Shown: positions 20,838 through 31,346, counted from the stretch's first letter. The stretch: DNA of 64,000 nt from Rhipicephalus microplus (GCF_043290135.1 NC_134710.1:3378821-3442820), one strand, 5' to 3'. Numbers and translations are program-made. The notes: generated by a model not told the origin, from the letters alone.

Positions 20838-21073
20838 TTTTGCCTTATAGCGTTGTTCACTGTGCAATGGTAGTCGTCCCATTCACGCAACGAGCCATTT
20901 TTCTTCCGTACCAGTACCAAAGGCGTCGCCCAATCCGAATGCTGCGCTGGCGCGATTATGCCTTGACTTTGCAGTCGATCCAGTTCAGATTCTACAGCTG
21001 ACTGCCGCGGGAAAAGAACTGATCGTGCTTTTAGGAACTTTGGTCTCGCTCCTTCCACGAGGTCTAGTTGCAC
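20838..21073 (-). pseudogene. RT finger region of Gypsy element 1
   Basis: Minus-strand frame: LDLVEGARPKFLKARSVLFP, LDRLQSQGIIAPAQHSDWAT, PLVLVRKKNGSLREWDDYH. These are the N-terminal RT blocks of Ty3/Gypsy elements (the RKKDGSLR and DYR motifs). It ends at the insertion at 20838. Confidence 0.85.
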
Positions 21074-21220
21074 CGCAGGACCGATGTGTCCTGAGATGTC
21101 CTCGCCGAATAGAGATCGGTACTTGTCGGCAAGCTTCGAAACAAGTTTGTCGTCGGATACATCACTAATCCCCGTAATCTGTATACCCAGATGAGCAAAC
21201 TAGTTTCGTCCAAGGAGAGT

Positions 21221-21553
21221 TCAACATGTTCCCTTGATGACAACAAGTGGTAATATAATGGTCTTGTTTCTGTGCGCCACAATCATCGTTGCACATCCGA
21301 GAACTTCAGGAGACTGTCCTGACCATGTGCGTAAGAGAATGCTGTCAGTCTGAAGCCGTGGTGGGTCATCTGTCCACATAGCTTTGAACGTGACCTGACT
21401 GATGAGTGCGCAGTCTGCACCCGAGTTGACATCGAAATCCAAGAACTTGTCATGTATGCGTAGCCGAGTCATGACCTTCTTTATGCTGAACGTGTCGATT
21501 GAGGCGTTGAGCTTGTAAAGGACCACGTCTGGCGAGTCCTGCTGAGTCATCAC
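21221..21553 (-). pseudogene. aspartic protease region of Gypsy element 1
   Basis: A 110-codon minus-strand frame has FLDFDVNSGADCALIS, the equivalent of the retropepsin DTGA active-site loop but with D-V-N-S-G, so the catalytic D-S/T-G is altered. It is followed by VLGCATMIVAH and ILPLVVIKG, typical of the domain. The protease would cleave the polyprotein; the N insertion or substitution suggests decay. Confidence 0.7.
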
Positions 21554-21879
21554 TGGTGCTGAGGCAGCTGTCGAAGTTCCTTGTCGGAGTTACTCAATGC
21601 TATTTCTAGTTTTCGACTCTTTCCACTTTTTAAGGCAGGCTTTTTCAATGTACACGTGTTTCTTTCAGTATTTGCAGGAAGCTATCTAGAACTAGCAAGT
21701 GGCCGAATTATGTTGCGCATTAACGCACCAACAGCGTTGTTGTTTTTTATTTCGGGCAGGGGTACTCGAGTGACCTTAGTTGTCTTTCTTGCAGGTACTT
21801 GAGCAGTATTCACGAATCTCTATAAATTTGGTTGTCACGTTCTTCTGCTCTTCTACAGATATTTCAGCTCGCAGTGCTA

Positions 21880-22410
21880 GTCGAAAGTTTTCTTGAACGT
21901 CAAGTCCGTTTCTGCGAACAGGCATTGCTGGACCTTTTCGTTCCGAAGGCCACACACGAAGCGATCACGCAGCATGACGTCCATAGGCAGCATTGTCGGA
22001 TTCGCTGCAGTGTCTGCGCTTGTCCCAAAATTGCAATCTGCCGCTAGCATCTTGAGCACCGTGACGTAATTACTGACCGTTTTATCGCCCATTGGTCACG
22101 TCACTGAAATCGTGCCCTGCAGAAGACCTCAGATGTTTGCGGATCGAAGTGAGCCTTGAACATCTCGACTATGTCCTCGTAGCTCACTTGGTTGGGTTGC
22201 TTGGGTCGAACGAGGGCGCAGACGATGTCACAAGTCTGTTCTCCGCACAGCGTTACTAGATCAGCACGTTTCTTTGCTGCGTCCGTAATGTCGTTAGCCT
22301 CGAAGAAGAGCTGTAGCCTCCCATACCAGGATCTCCAGGAGCCGGAGCTGCCACTAAATTCGGGTAGCCAACCAAAGTAAGGCGTCGCTATGTCGTTTTC
22401 TTAACGTCGT
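21880..22410 (-). pseudogene. gag capsid region of Gypsy element 1
   Basis: Reading the minus strand gives a PEFSGSSGSWRSWYGRLQLF block, EANDITDAAKKRADLVTLCG, PKQPNQVSYEDIVEMFKAHF and, after a stop near 22105, DRFVCGLRNEKVQQCLF (about 21955). This is the retrotransposon gag capsid fold common in Mag-type Gypsy elements (YxxRLxxxFxANxI, then LLxxCG, then RFxxGLR). It is broken by at least one stop and one frameshift. Confidence 0.75.
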
Positions 22411-22434
22411 TAGAGTGCCGATGAGTCCAGTATT

Positions 22435-22445
22435 CCTCGTCGCCA
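22435..22445 (-). promoter_or_regulatory. primer binding site matching tRNA-Ser(GCU) 3' end
   Basis: On the minus strand TGGCGACGAGG immediately follows the 5' LTR. It is complementary to a tRNA 3' end CCTCGTCGCCA, as in eukaryotic tRNA-Ser(GCU). This would prime minus-strand DNA synthesis. Confidence 0.7.
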
Positions 22446-22665
22446 ACTGCTGCGCTTGCACAGCCGCTTGTGGTTGTAGACAATTTGATAAAGTACAAGA
22501 AACGTAAACAACTTCAGGAGTGTAGCTCGGGCGTTGGAGTCACTGCTGGCCAAAGTTCGACACAATGCTCGCGCTCGTGCCACAGCACTAGTACAGCCGC
22601 GCGCGCGCTTCATTGTCGCCTTCTTAGGCGACACGTCAACAAGTAATGTCGAGGGAGATGTAACA
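22446..22665 (-). repeat. 5' LTR of Gypsy element 1
   Basis: 220 bp, bounded outside by GATGTAACA (inverted partner of TGTTACATC at 15755) and inside by the primer binding site. It aligns with 15755-15946 with substantial divergence, so the insertion is old. Confidence 0.75.
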
Positions 22666-22788
22666 AGAGAAGTAAAATATTTGCTGCAAAGGAAAGAGTA
22701 AACGAAAACGTCGGTGGAACAAAGAAACCCGGGAAGTGATTGAGAAACGCCGTGAGGCATCTTGGGAGCACAAACAGGCAAAAAGGGG

Positions 22789-23026
22789 GCCCCACCACGG
22801 TGGTCTAGCGGCTAAGGTACTCAGCTGCTGACCCGCAGGTGGCGGGATTGAATCCTGGCTGTGGCGGCTGCATTTCCGATAAAGGCGGAAATGCTGTAGG
22901 CCCGTGTGCTCAGATTTGGGTGCACGTTAAACAACCCCAGGTGGTCTAAATTTCCGGAGCCCTCCATTACGGCGTCTCTCATAATCATACTGTGTTTTTG
23001 GAACGTTAAACCTCACATATCAATCA
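22789..23026 (+). mobile_element. tRNA-derived SINE copy 2
   Basis: Head GCCCCACCACGGTGGTCTAG, box B GGGATTGAATCC, body as in copy 1, end CACATATCAATCA. Flanks AGGCAAAAAGGG (22776-22787) and AGGCGAAAAGGG (23027-23038) are a 12-bp target duplication with one mismatch. It landed in the ORF2 linker of the second LINE. Confidence 0.9.
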
Positions 23027-23616
23027 AGGCGAAAAGGGAGAAGCGGCCACAGGTTGAAGTCAACCAGATATGGAGATATATTTAAAGAAAAAAAGCTGTT
23101 GTTCAGAAATGCTCAAGGCAAAAATTAAGGGTGAAAGTAAACGCTAGATGATAACGATTCGCGAAAAAAGAAAGCCGCGTCTAGAATATTTTGGAGCCAC
23201 CTACCTAAAAACACTAGGTAGAAAGTCTGTCAGAATGCAGCGACATATAGTAGATGAAGGAGGAAATAAATTGCAAGGGTACAGAGCACATGGTTATATC
23301 TGAAGAGTAACAGCAGATGCGTTTAAAAAGGCCCCCAGGGGACTTCACCGGCTAGTAAAAGCATGAAAAAGAGCACAACCGTGAAAAAGGTAGCCCTTGA
23401 GAATTGCAATTGAAAGAAGCCCGAAGGAAAAATTTCTATGCGCACTATATACTCCGGGCTCAGATGGGGTTTCCGTCAGACTCATTAACGAACTAGGACC
23501 TAGCACTAAAGCACTGCTGAAATCCGTAGAAAAGTGCTTACAGCGGAAATAAATACGAGACACTTGGCAGAAAAGTAGAAAAGTAGCCAGAAAACTGGAA
23601 TGAACAGAAAAGTAGA

Positions 23617-24395
23617 ATGAAAGGCAAGAAAGAAAAGTATAACAATCGCTCGTATAGACCGCTAATCATTGCATCTGTGCTATACAGGTTGGCGATGCAG
23701 GCAGTAAAATTAAAATTAAAAGCCTGGCTAGAGCAAAATGATATTTTGGGAGAACTTCAGAATGAATTCCAAATCTACTGGCGTTTAGCGGACAACCTGT
23801 TTGTTCTTAATCAGGGTATAGAAATATGTAATATAGAGAGCAGGCCCTTATACGTAGCTTATCTGGACATCACTGGGGCGTATGACAACCTTAATCATGA
23901 AATTTTGTGAGATATATTGAAGTAAGTGGCCATAGGTGACGACTACAGCTTTTGAGATAAATATATCGAGAATATACAGTTTACATCAAATGGGAAGGAA
24001 TAAGTAGCAATGACACCATTGAAATAACAAGGCCCTGAGAGAGAAATGTCATTTTTTCCCACTGTTATTCATGCTGTATAGATGGTGAGGATAGAAAAAT
24101 TACTTCAAGGTAGCAACGTTGGGTTTAATCTGTCACACAAACAAGATGATGCGATGGTATAGCAGAAGCTTCCAGGTCGATTTTATTGAGACGATATTGT
24201 CCTATTTGCGAACAGTCACGACGACATACAGCGGCTGGCATATATGTGCGGCATGAAAAGCGAGGCTCTATAGGACTACGATTTAGAACAACAAAATGTG
24301 GATTGTTGGTATTCAATGATAACAAAGACCAGGCGGTCTCAATACAGGGCCACGAAATACCGAAAGTAAGCGAGTACAAGTACCTGGGAGTATGA
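23617..24395 (+). pseudogene. reverse transcriptase remnant of second-family LINE
   Basis: The first frame (23617-23910) has YRPLIIASVLYRLAMQAVKL, LGELQNEFQIYWRLADNLF and YLDITGAYDNL (motif A with catalytic D). After stops and shifts, the YADD region is unrecognisable in frame (about 24185 reads YRDDIVLFAN-like in the shifted frame, so the first Asp box is altered). Then TKCGLLVFNDNK and VSEYKYLGV appear (24186-24395). Clearly homologous to copy B RT, but more decayed. Confidence 0.75.
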
Positions 24396-24416
24396 GCAAA
24401 TGAGGGAGATAGATTC

Positions 24417-25204
24417 ATGAAGGTACACGAAAAAAACATCGGAAGCAAAGGAAAGAAGAATGCTGCAATAATGAAGCACAGAGCGTTATGGGAATACATT
24501 GGGTACAAAGTGCTTCAAGGGCTGTGGAAAGGCGTAATGGTTCCACGGCTTACATTTGGGAACTCAGTGGTGTGCATGAAGTCCGAGGTGCAAGCAGGAA
24601 TGGATGCAAATCAAAGGACTGTGGGACGTCTCGCATTGCGCGCTCACGGGAAGACGACGAATGAGGCTGTAAAGGGGGATATGGGATGGACAGGCTTTGA
24701 AGTGAGGGAAGCTCAGAGCAAAAGGAGATTTGACGAGAGGCTTAGGAAAATGAAGGAGAGTAGACGGGCAGGGAAGTTGTTCAGATTATTTGTATAGGAA
24801 GAGCGCGGACACAAAGACGAGAAAAAAACTATGAGGCTCCCCAGTAAATATATGGCTGCAAGTGTGGGCGGCACGGCAACAGGAAGCATTAGGCTAAAAG
24901 TGAGAGAGGCCGAGAGGGTTTATTGGATAACAGCGATGGAAAAAAGCCGGCTCTCAGTAACTACCGAAAGGGCAAGGATAAAATAAGGCGGGAGAGGATT
25001 TATGATAATTCAAGGGGAAGCGCTTTACTGTTCAAACCAAAGTCGTGTTGTCTTAGAACGCGTAGTCATAAAGCGAGTTTCAAAAAAGAAGAAGAACTAT
25101 GCACATTCTGTGGGGAAGTTCAGGAAACTATGGAACATGTTCTTATTGAATGCGGTGATATCCACCCAGGTATACATGTGGGTACAAGCCTGCATGAGAC
25201 TTAG
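24417..25204 (+). pseudogene. thumb and Cys/His C terminus of second-family LINE
   Basis: Frame 24417-24797 holds KKNAAIMKHRALWEYIGYKV, GVMVPRLTFGNSVVCMKSEV and GDMGWTGFEVREA, parallel to copies A-C. A stop at about 24795 and a shift precede KIRRERIYDNSRGSALLF and CTFCGEVQETMEHVLIEC (about 25099-25152), the C-x2-C...H...C motif. The family C terminus is thus conserved across both LINE families. Confidence 0.8.
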
Positions 25205-25509
25205 GGTTTTAGTGACAAACATGGAAAGCTGAACACATCTCTGATAGAAGCAGATAAGAGACGGTTATAGTATTGGTGGCAGAAAAGTAGCGATAAAGGA
25301 CAAAAATAGCGGGAAATTGAGGTCATTCTACCTGAAGAGGCAGAGAGAAGAAACACAATTTTACATTTTTCTTTAGTGTAATAAGATCAATGTAATCGAA
25401 GTTAAGGCATTAGGCCAACATGAAAATGAATGTTTTTGTTTTCTTTTTCTTTTGAGCCTGATGGCACACAAGTCACCACGCTGCTGTAAAGGGGACGGTC
25501 ATAACATAC

Positions 25510-25634
25510 GTACATACATACATACATACATACATACATACATACATACATACATACATACATACATACATACATACATACATACATACATACATACATA
25601 CATACATACATACATACATACATACATACATACA

Positions 25635-25713
<79 letters not shown>

Positions 25714-25833
25714 ATCCATCCATCGATCCATCCATCCATCCGTCCATCCATCCATCCATCCATCCATCCATCCATCCATCCATCCATCCATCCATCCATC
25801 CATCCATCCATCCATCCATCCATCCATCCATCC
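25510..25833. repeat. compound microsatellite (CATA)n-(CA)n-(CATC)n
   Basis: About 170 bp of (CATA)n (25510-25680), 30 bp of (CA)n (25681-25710) and about 120 bp of (CATC)n (25711-25833), with only a few interruptions (CATATATA, CATCGATC, CCGTCC). All four long frames over this interval are translations of the simple sequence and not genes. Confidence 0.97.
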
Positions 25834-26585
25834 CTGAAAGCTGGATATGTTCTCAGAGACAGTACATTTTGAAACATAATATAGCCAATTCACGGTATAT
25901 TTTCTGAGCTTCTTACACTACAAATAATTGTAACCTTTAGGGACTGCTCGTAAACTATCGGAAAGATTTCGCTCTGCAATATTGGCTCGGCAGGGTCAAA
26001 CCCCCCTGCGGCACATCTATGGAGGCGCTAAAAACGTGCCTGGTGTTTAAAAAGCAGCGCCAGAGGGTCTAAATGATACGCATTCCCGTCAGCCGCTCTG
26101 CGGCATTACTCCACTACATATGCGATCCTCATCTTCATTGCCATCACCAGCGCAAGCGTATGCGCCATAATCGCTACTTTGAGACTAATCACATTCTACC
26201 AGAACTTGTAAACAATCTTTTAAAGAAGTACTGACGAGATTTTTATATTTATTCGGGTTTTCAGCTCTAAACACGGGCGTCGAGAAGCCTAACAAGAGTG
26301 TCGTGCTGTGCTTGGGAATATATTTGTCAGCTTCAAAACGGCGATTTCTGTATCAGCTTTGGCGTCCTGGCGTCACGGGAAGACTGCAGCTCACCACCTG
26401 CAAGTGTCAGTATGCATGTTGTCGGTCTCTTCACGCAAACAGCGACGCCGAGGCCGCAAGCAGGAACTCGAAAACCCGTTCGCCTGTGTTGACCTATTGT
26501 CGTCATAATGTGCGTTGCTGTGAGGCTGGCTTGCTTACACGAAGCGACGAAGTCAGTGGCTCCGTTGTGTGGCACACTTAACAGC
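25834..26585. other. no recognisable feature
   Basis: No domain or repeat end is recognised. Overlapping plus-strand frames of 64-92 codons at 26298-26581 lack motifs. Confidence 0.4.
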
Positions 26586-27281
26586 CATAGGAAGTTGGCT
26601 AGATGATATGCCTTTATACTTGAATGTTAGCAAATGCTCTTTACTGACATTCCTTTTAAAAGACCCTATTTACATGACGCTCTATTATCATCTGACAAAT
26701 ATTCCACAAGTAGATAATGTAAAAATGCTAGTGTGATATATATGACAGACTTGGAAAAAGCACATTGAATATACTGCAGCAAATGGTATTCGCGCGGTTG
26801 GATTATTAAGAAAACTGAGTAGTTGTCAGATAGGAATGCGAAGAAAAACGCTCATATCGATATATTGCATGTACATACGTTGGCCCAATTCTGAAGTTTC
26901 GGTACATATTATTCGCAGGGCCACCTGCGTATAAGCTTCATCCTCTTGTTATGATCAAAAAAAAAATCCTTGAGGCTTTGTTTAGGTCTCCCTGAATTCA
27001 TAGCAATCAAAGTATTGTATATGGAAGCTCGGGTACCCTCGCTTGCTACAAGGTTCAAATTCTTAGCGGTGCAAGCATTCCAAGTCTGTACAAATCCACC
27101 GTAAGGCGTTTGGGAACAATTTTTATTTTCTGTCCAGACTTATTTTCTGCATCCTACTGGCCGAGATATCGTATGCCTCTAATACTGGCCATACAGAGTC
27201 TTCTTGACACATAAAATGTTCATATTGGTGACGTGACTTCAGTCAGTAATAACAGCAACTATGTTAACATACAGCACGATG

Positions 27282-27523
27282 GCCCCGCCACGGTGGTCTA
27301 GTGGCTAAGGTACTCGGCTGCTGACGCGCAGGTCGCGGGTTCGAATCGCGGCTGCGGCGGCTGCATTTCCGATGGAGGCGGGAATGTTGTAGGCCCGTGT
27401 GCTCAGATTTGAGTGCACGTTAAGGAACCCCAGGTTGTCGAAATTCCCGGAGCCCTCCACTATGGCGGCTCTCATAATCATATGGTGGTTTTCAGACGTT
27501 AAACCCCACATATCAATCAATCA
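27282..27523 (+). mobile_element. tRNA-derived SINE copy 3
   Basis: Head GCCCCGCCACGGTGGTCTAG, box B GGTTCGAATCGC, end CACATATCAATCA. Flanks ATACAGCACGATG (27269-27281) and ATACAGTACTATG (27524-27536) form a 13-bp target duplication with two mismatches. It interrupts the RNase H LINE. Confidence 0.93.
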
Positions 27524-27689
27524 ATACAGTACTATGATATCTTTCTAAGAAATCCTAAGCTTATGTCATACCAATTTTTACACTCCATTTTAAGTGATTA
27601 CCTGGCACACACGCCGATAAAGACAGTCAATGCAACTGATCATTCTAAAAATAAGGAAAGGCGTGAAATTAGTATTTTCCCTCCTACCC

Positions 27690-28300
27690 AAGGTTGGTAT
27701 TTTTCCCTTCGCCTTCGCAGATTTTGTGCCCATCTTTGCAGCAGAACTTTTAGCGATCATTCTAACGCTACGCAAATTCTCGTCATCAACAAGTTTCCAG
27801 TAATTATGGCGGATTACTAATCGGTGTGTTCTTCCTTTTCATAAAATGAGGAATCACATGTTCTGAGTGCACTGAAATCCATAATTGCTCCCAATAAAGA
27901 TTTGATTAGGTTGGTTTGACTTCCAGGACATACGGGCCCATTTATGAATGACATGGAGGATGCGCTTGCAAAGACATCTTGGAATGGCCGATTACTCATG
28001 TATTGCCGGCGTCAAAATTCATAATGGGCGCTATAATAACGAGAAAAATGTTGTAAGAAGAATTTTTCGCTCCATTATGAACGGCCGCATTAGAATTTCA
28101 GCACCTCAGACACCAGTGGAACAGTAAATTATGTCAAACAAGAGAACTTGAAGTTGTAATCACTAGACTACGTTGTAAGACTCCATATCCTAATTTTTAT
28201 ATACACAGACTAGCCGGTCTGGCAGCTTTTCCTAACTGTTCTATTTGTGGAGTTGATGACACAACTGAACATTATCTCATTTCCTGCAACAGATATTCTC
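27690..28300 (+). pseudogene. RNase H domain and Cys/His tail of LINE
   Basis: One frame reads IFAAELLAIILTLRK (about 27733), the second catalytic motif (AExxAI) of LINE RNase H. After a shift, LPGHTGPFMNDMEDALAK appears (about 27919-27973): the third block (PGHxGxxxNDxxDxLAK) with its catalytic-type H and D. The normal W before it is a TGA stop. Further on, NCSICGVDDTTEHYLISCN (about 28229) is the zinc-like C-terminal motif. RNase H would remove template RNA; here the gene is broken. Confidence 0.8.
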
Positions 28301-28710
28301 CATTGTGGAATAATACTTTAGGTACCGTTTGCCGACTCCTTAGGCTAGATTTAAATTTACCAAATGTGCTTTAATTCGGATCTTTGTCCCTGGACCACAG
28401 TGACGGAAAGTGGCTGATGCCTTGCCCGAGTTTATTAAATGTTCAAAGAGATTTCGATCATAGAGCCAGTTCACACTCCTATTTTCTAAATTGCGCCTAA
28501 ATTACTTATTATTATTTTCTAAATTACGCAACTCAGAGTTACTACCTATGTTTGTACTCATATATTGGTAGTACTTGCAATTTTGTTACATTACTACTTC
28601 TTCCATGTCTAACTAGACGGCATTTTATCAAATAATCAAGAGTTTATTTTGAAAACTATCTGATTCTTGGCCAATCTGCCCAAGGTTCTGCTCTACTTTT
28701 ATTGTGTGGA

Positions 28711-29866
28711 GAGCGTTGATAATCAAAGCGAAACATTTTGCGGTGCGTCACAATCCTCTCCTATAAGAATTTGTTCAGATAGCTGAGGATGAGGGCATAC
28801 GTGCTGTAGTGAAGTAGCACAAGGGGCAAATATTCAATGAAAGCCGAAAACTAATGGACGCTTGGCATGAAAAGGCGGGATGAAAGAAATTAAAAGATTT
28901 CAATAAAACTGACATATGCGTGTGAAATAACGACGTATAACATACACCGATCTGTGCGTCAGACAACAAAAGGACTGTTAACACACTTGTGTATGGATAA
29001 AAGAAGCCCACGAAATTGCGCTTAAAACTTTATCGCTCGCTCTCGTACAAAAATCCCCGCCCAAGCACTCCATGCAAATAGTGAACCGGCGAAAGCTGAA
29101 AGGCGCGGCCCCAGTTTATAGCAGTGAGTTCAACCCGACGCTGCACTGAAGCCTTTGGGAATTCTTGGTTACAAGTTCGTGCTTCTTAATGAGGTGACAC
29201 ACACGTTTGGCTTCGAATTACCACAGTGTTGATTTCACATGCCACACACCGTGCCTCGCATGATCACGGTCATGGAGGATTGTTGTTGTGCCGCGATCAT
29301 GTAGCTATGACAGTACCACGCTGTCCAAACGAGGCTTGCGCACTGCGTTCCATCGGAGCTCTCTAACACACGACCACATCAGTGAGACGCCGATGAGCAA
29401 AGAGCGTGAGGCCCTCTGTTCTTTTATTCCTCTTCGTTTTTCTAATATGAAGTTCTGTAAGCCGAATGGCCTGTTTCGCAACAGTTAACAGTCGCTTGGT
29501 AGATTACCACTAGGTGGCCTCACTTGATATCACTAGTGTGAGGAGCGGTGAAATTCGTTTCACGATGCGATAATCACAGCGGTTGTTCTCGACCCGCAGG
29601 CGGTTACAGACGTCGCAGTCGCAGCCAATGTTCCGCTGGAGAAATTCCCGCCGAAAGCGGGCGTTGGCCTGGCGCTCCCTTAATCATCACATTGGCACCG
29701 CAACGCCGTGTTGTTGCAAACGTTTGACATAGCGTGGTTTGCGGGATCTGTGCTTCGCGGTGCCTGCAATCGCCATTTAGCGAGGCTTGGAAGGCTGCCA
29801 GAAAATCGGTTGCTGCCGGCACCTGCTTTTACGCCCGGACTGCACCATCGGGCCGACGAATGCGAG
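28711..29866. other. no recognisable feature
   Basis: Mixed-composition DNA. 29600-29830 is GC-rich with a 72-codon minus frame lacking known motifs. It abuts a truncated SINE at 29868 and may be a decayed DNA transposon. Confidence 0.35.
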
Positions 29867-29867
29867 C

Positions 29868-29922
29868 TGATTGATTGATATGTGGGGTTTAACGTCCCGA
29901 AACCACCATATGATTATGATAA
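29868..29922 (-). mobile_element. tRNA-derived SINE copy 4 (3' fragment)
   Basis: ATTGATTGATATGTGGGGTT starts the inverted 3' end of the family, continuing to CATATGATTATGA; the rest of the body and the tRNA head are missing. Confidence 0.85.
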
Positions 29923-30044
29923 CGCAGCCAATGTAGACCGCTAGTGACACCGCTCCCGAACGGTTTCTCGTTTCTCCTAGTCATATACAGCTTCCGTTGT
30001 AAAAGCTGACATCAGCAGGGTGGACCTGACGAATTAAAAGAATA

Positions 30045-30400
30045 AATATCAGGGCCCCAGTAGGAATCGAACCCCAGCATTTTACGTGGCAATCAAGTAT
30101 TCTATCACAGAGCCACGCATGGTCTCAGAATAACTTTTTAAGTAGACCCAAATGATCATAAAACATAAATTGTGCTTCAAGAGTTGGCTATCGAATTTTA
30201 TAAACATTACATATGTCCTCCGGCGATACAGCTGTCGCACTGGGTTAACGCCAATCGTAGCTCAGCGCCATCCACTCAAGTTGATTTATGCGGCAGTGTT
30301 TAGGGCTACCATCCTCGCGAGCACCAACGTTGCATATCAGCTAACACATTCTGGTGTTTCCGATGCTCATGTTACTGTTGGCATCAACATGTATGAGCAT
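30045..30400 (-). repeat. third tRNA-like SINE/composite repeat, copy a
   Basis: On the minus strand GTGGCTCTGTGATAGAATAC (box A-like, about 30115-30095) and GGGGTTCGATTCC (box B, about 30076-30064) give a tRNA-like head. Plus-strand sequence to the right (CTCAAGTTGATTTATGCGGC at about 30273) is shared in the same order with 35395-35740, so the repeat unit is larger than the head alone. Confidence 0.65.
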
Positions 30401-30429
30401 ACATCATCAACATCGTCACCAGCCTGACT

Positions 30430-30910
30430 ACAACCACTGCAAGACGAAGGCCTCTCCCATGATCCGCCAATCAACCCAGTCTTGTGCTTCTGCTGCCCCG
30501 TTATACCTGCAAACTTTTCAATCTCGTCGACTGACCCAAGTTTCTGTCTCCTTTTCTTGCGCTTGCCTTCCCTGGGAATCCAGTCAGTTATTCTTAATTA
30601 CCAGCGGTTATCCTGCCTACATGCGTAGCCCAGCCAATGTCAATTCCTTCTTTTTGATTTCAACCATGATATTCTTGACCACGATTTGTTCCCTGACCCA
30701 CTCTGCTCTCTTCTTGTCTTTTAAAGTTACACCTATCATTTTCCTTTCCATCGCTCACTACGTCGTCCTCAATTTAAGCTGAACCCTTTTTGTAAGCCTC
30801 CAGGTTTCCGCTCCGTAGGTAAGTACCGGCAAGATGCAGCTGTTATATAACTTTCTCTTGAGGGTTAGTGGCAGATTAGCTATGAGTGCGTACAACATAT
30901 CTTTAGCTTC
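30430..30910 (-). mobile_element. RTE-type LINE 3' end
   Basis: Minus-strand translation gives NSCILPVLTYGAETWRLTKR (about 30850-30795), then AMERKMIGVTLKDKKRAEWV (about 30755-30695), VKNIMVEIKKKELTLAGLR, and near the end a MGEAFVLQW block (about 30460). This series (YGSETW, then ERxMLG, then R.EWIRxxT) is the C-terminal signature of RTE-clade LINE proteins. A stop lies in the RTT-AMER junction. Upstream RT catalytic parts are absent. Confidence 0.75.
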
Positions 30911-31020
30911 ATTTCGTAACATATTTCTCAACAAAAAAAACCATTGCAGTCACCTTTCCTCCGCATGCTTCGCGTAACGTCGATTTCCAAGGTACGTGGG
31001 ATTTGCCGAATTTCATTTAG

Positions 31021-31346
31021 CTGAGTGAAACTTCTAGACGCCTAGACCCCCAAAGGTAGAAAGACACAAAGAAAAAAAGTGAATTGTATATAAGTGGCAC
31101 GTCAGCCAGTTTGCGCATGTCTGAGTTCAATTTTCGCGCTTCGTTGTTCGATTGGATATGCCTTTTGAATGCCCTCAGTTTTTATTTGTGGTCATGTGAC
31201 TAGGAGAAGTAGTGCACTTTGCGCATGTGTGATGCGGCTCTACATTTCCTGCGTTTCTCCTGCAAATAAATCAGTTGTGAGTTGACGCTCTTTCTGTGTG
31301 TGTCTTCCTTCGAGTGATGGTTTAGGCGTCTAGAAGTTTCCCTCAG
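31021..31346. repeat. 326-bp element with 26-bp inverted ends, Penelope-like 3' flank
   Basis: CTGAGTGAAACTTCTAGACG (31021) and its inverse ending at 31346 form 26-bp inverted repeats with two mismatches. Immediately right lies GACGAACCAACTAGCCCAGC (31350), nearly the same as the sequence right of the palindrome at 51583 and like the end of the Penelope-like element at 33430-33480. I infer a Penelope-like terminal structure. Confidence 0.5.

Larger units (their letters stand above)
18405..20838. mobile_element. 2.4-kb insertion inside Gypsy RT, class unknown
   Basis: Gypsy RT homology stops at about 20838 (minus-strand VNNAIR block) and resumes at about 18403 (KKADYPLP block), so the interval is an insertion. 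Its left end carries repeated GGGACTAA / TTAGTCC-type motifs (18439-18700) and its right end CCCTTTGGAGACTAAG (about 20729). Between them are a duplicated 230-bp module (19010-19490) and a CpG-rich stretch (19550-20640). I found no transposase or RT. It may be a non-autonomous DNA transposon that captured host DNA. Boundaries are uncertain by about 15 bases. Confidence 0.55.
15755..22665 (-). mobile_element. Ty3/Gypsy LTR retrotransposon (Mag-like), interrupted
   Basis: On the minus strand the order is 5' LTR (22446-22665), tRNA-Ser primer site, gag (about 22410-21880), protease (21553-21221), RT (21073-20838 and 18403-17930), RNase H (17748-17149), integrase (about 17060-16110) and 3' LTR (15755 to about 15946). 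LTR outer ends are TGTTACATC at 15755-15763 and GATGTAACA at 22657-22665, matching inverted termini. Multiple stops and frameshifts and a 2.4 kb insertion (18405-20838) kill it. It sits inside the second-family LINE. No clear target duplication is visible. Confidence 0.85.
22666..25330 (+). mobile_element. second-family LINE, right part (linker, RT, C-terminal domain)
   Basis: Continues the LINE begun at 14900. Blocks in order: KRRWNKETREVIEKRREASW-like linker (about 22695-22760), SINE 2 insertion (22789-23026), linker, RT (23617-24395), thumb (24417-24797) and Cys/His domain (24923-25204). Many stops and frameshifts are present. The 3' UTR differs from copies A-B and shows no (ATCC)n tail; the end is set approximately. 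Confidence 0.75.
26590..28710 (+). mobile_element. RNase H-bearing LINE (I/Jockey-group-like), decayed, with SINE insertion
   Basis: Blocks in order: RT thumb region (ANGIRAVGLLRKLSSCQIGMRR-like, 26780-26850; SIYCMYIRW; RATC; MEARVP-like), SINE 3 (27282-27523), an RNase H domain (27690-28000), a Cys/His motif (28229-28290), and a 3' UTR containing GGCCAATCTGC (28669). Stops are frequent. The order RT, RNase H, C-x2-C...H...C is that of I-group LINEs. Only the 3' half is present. Confidence 0.7.

Noticed and set aside
25402..25907. Long frames of repeated CMYV, MDGW or IHTY units
   Set aside because: They are translations of the (CATA)n and (CATC)n microsatellites in several frames and both strands.
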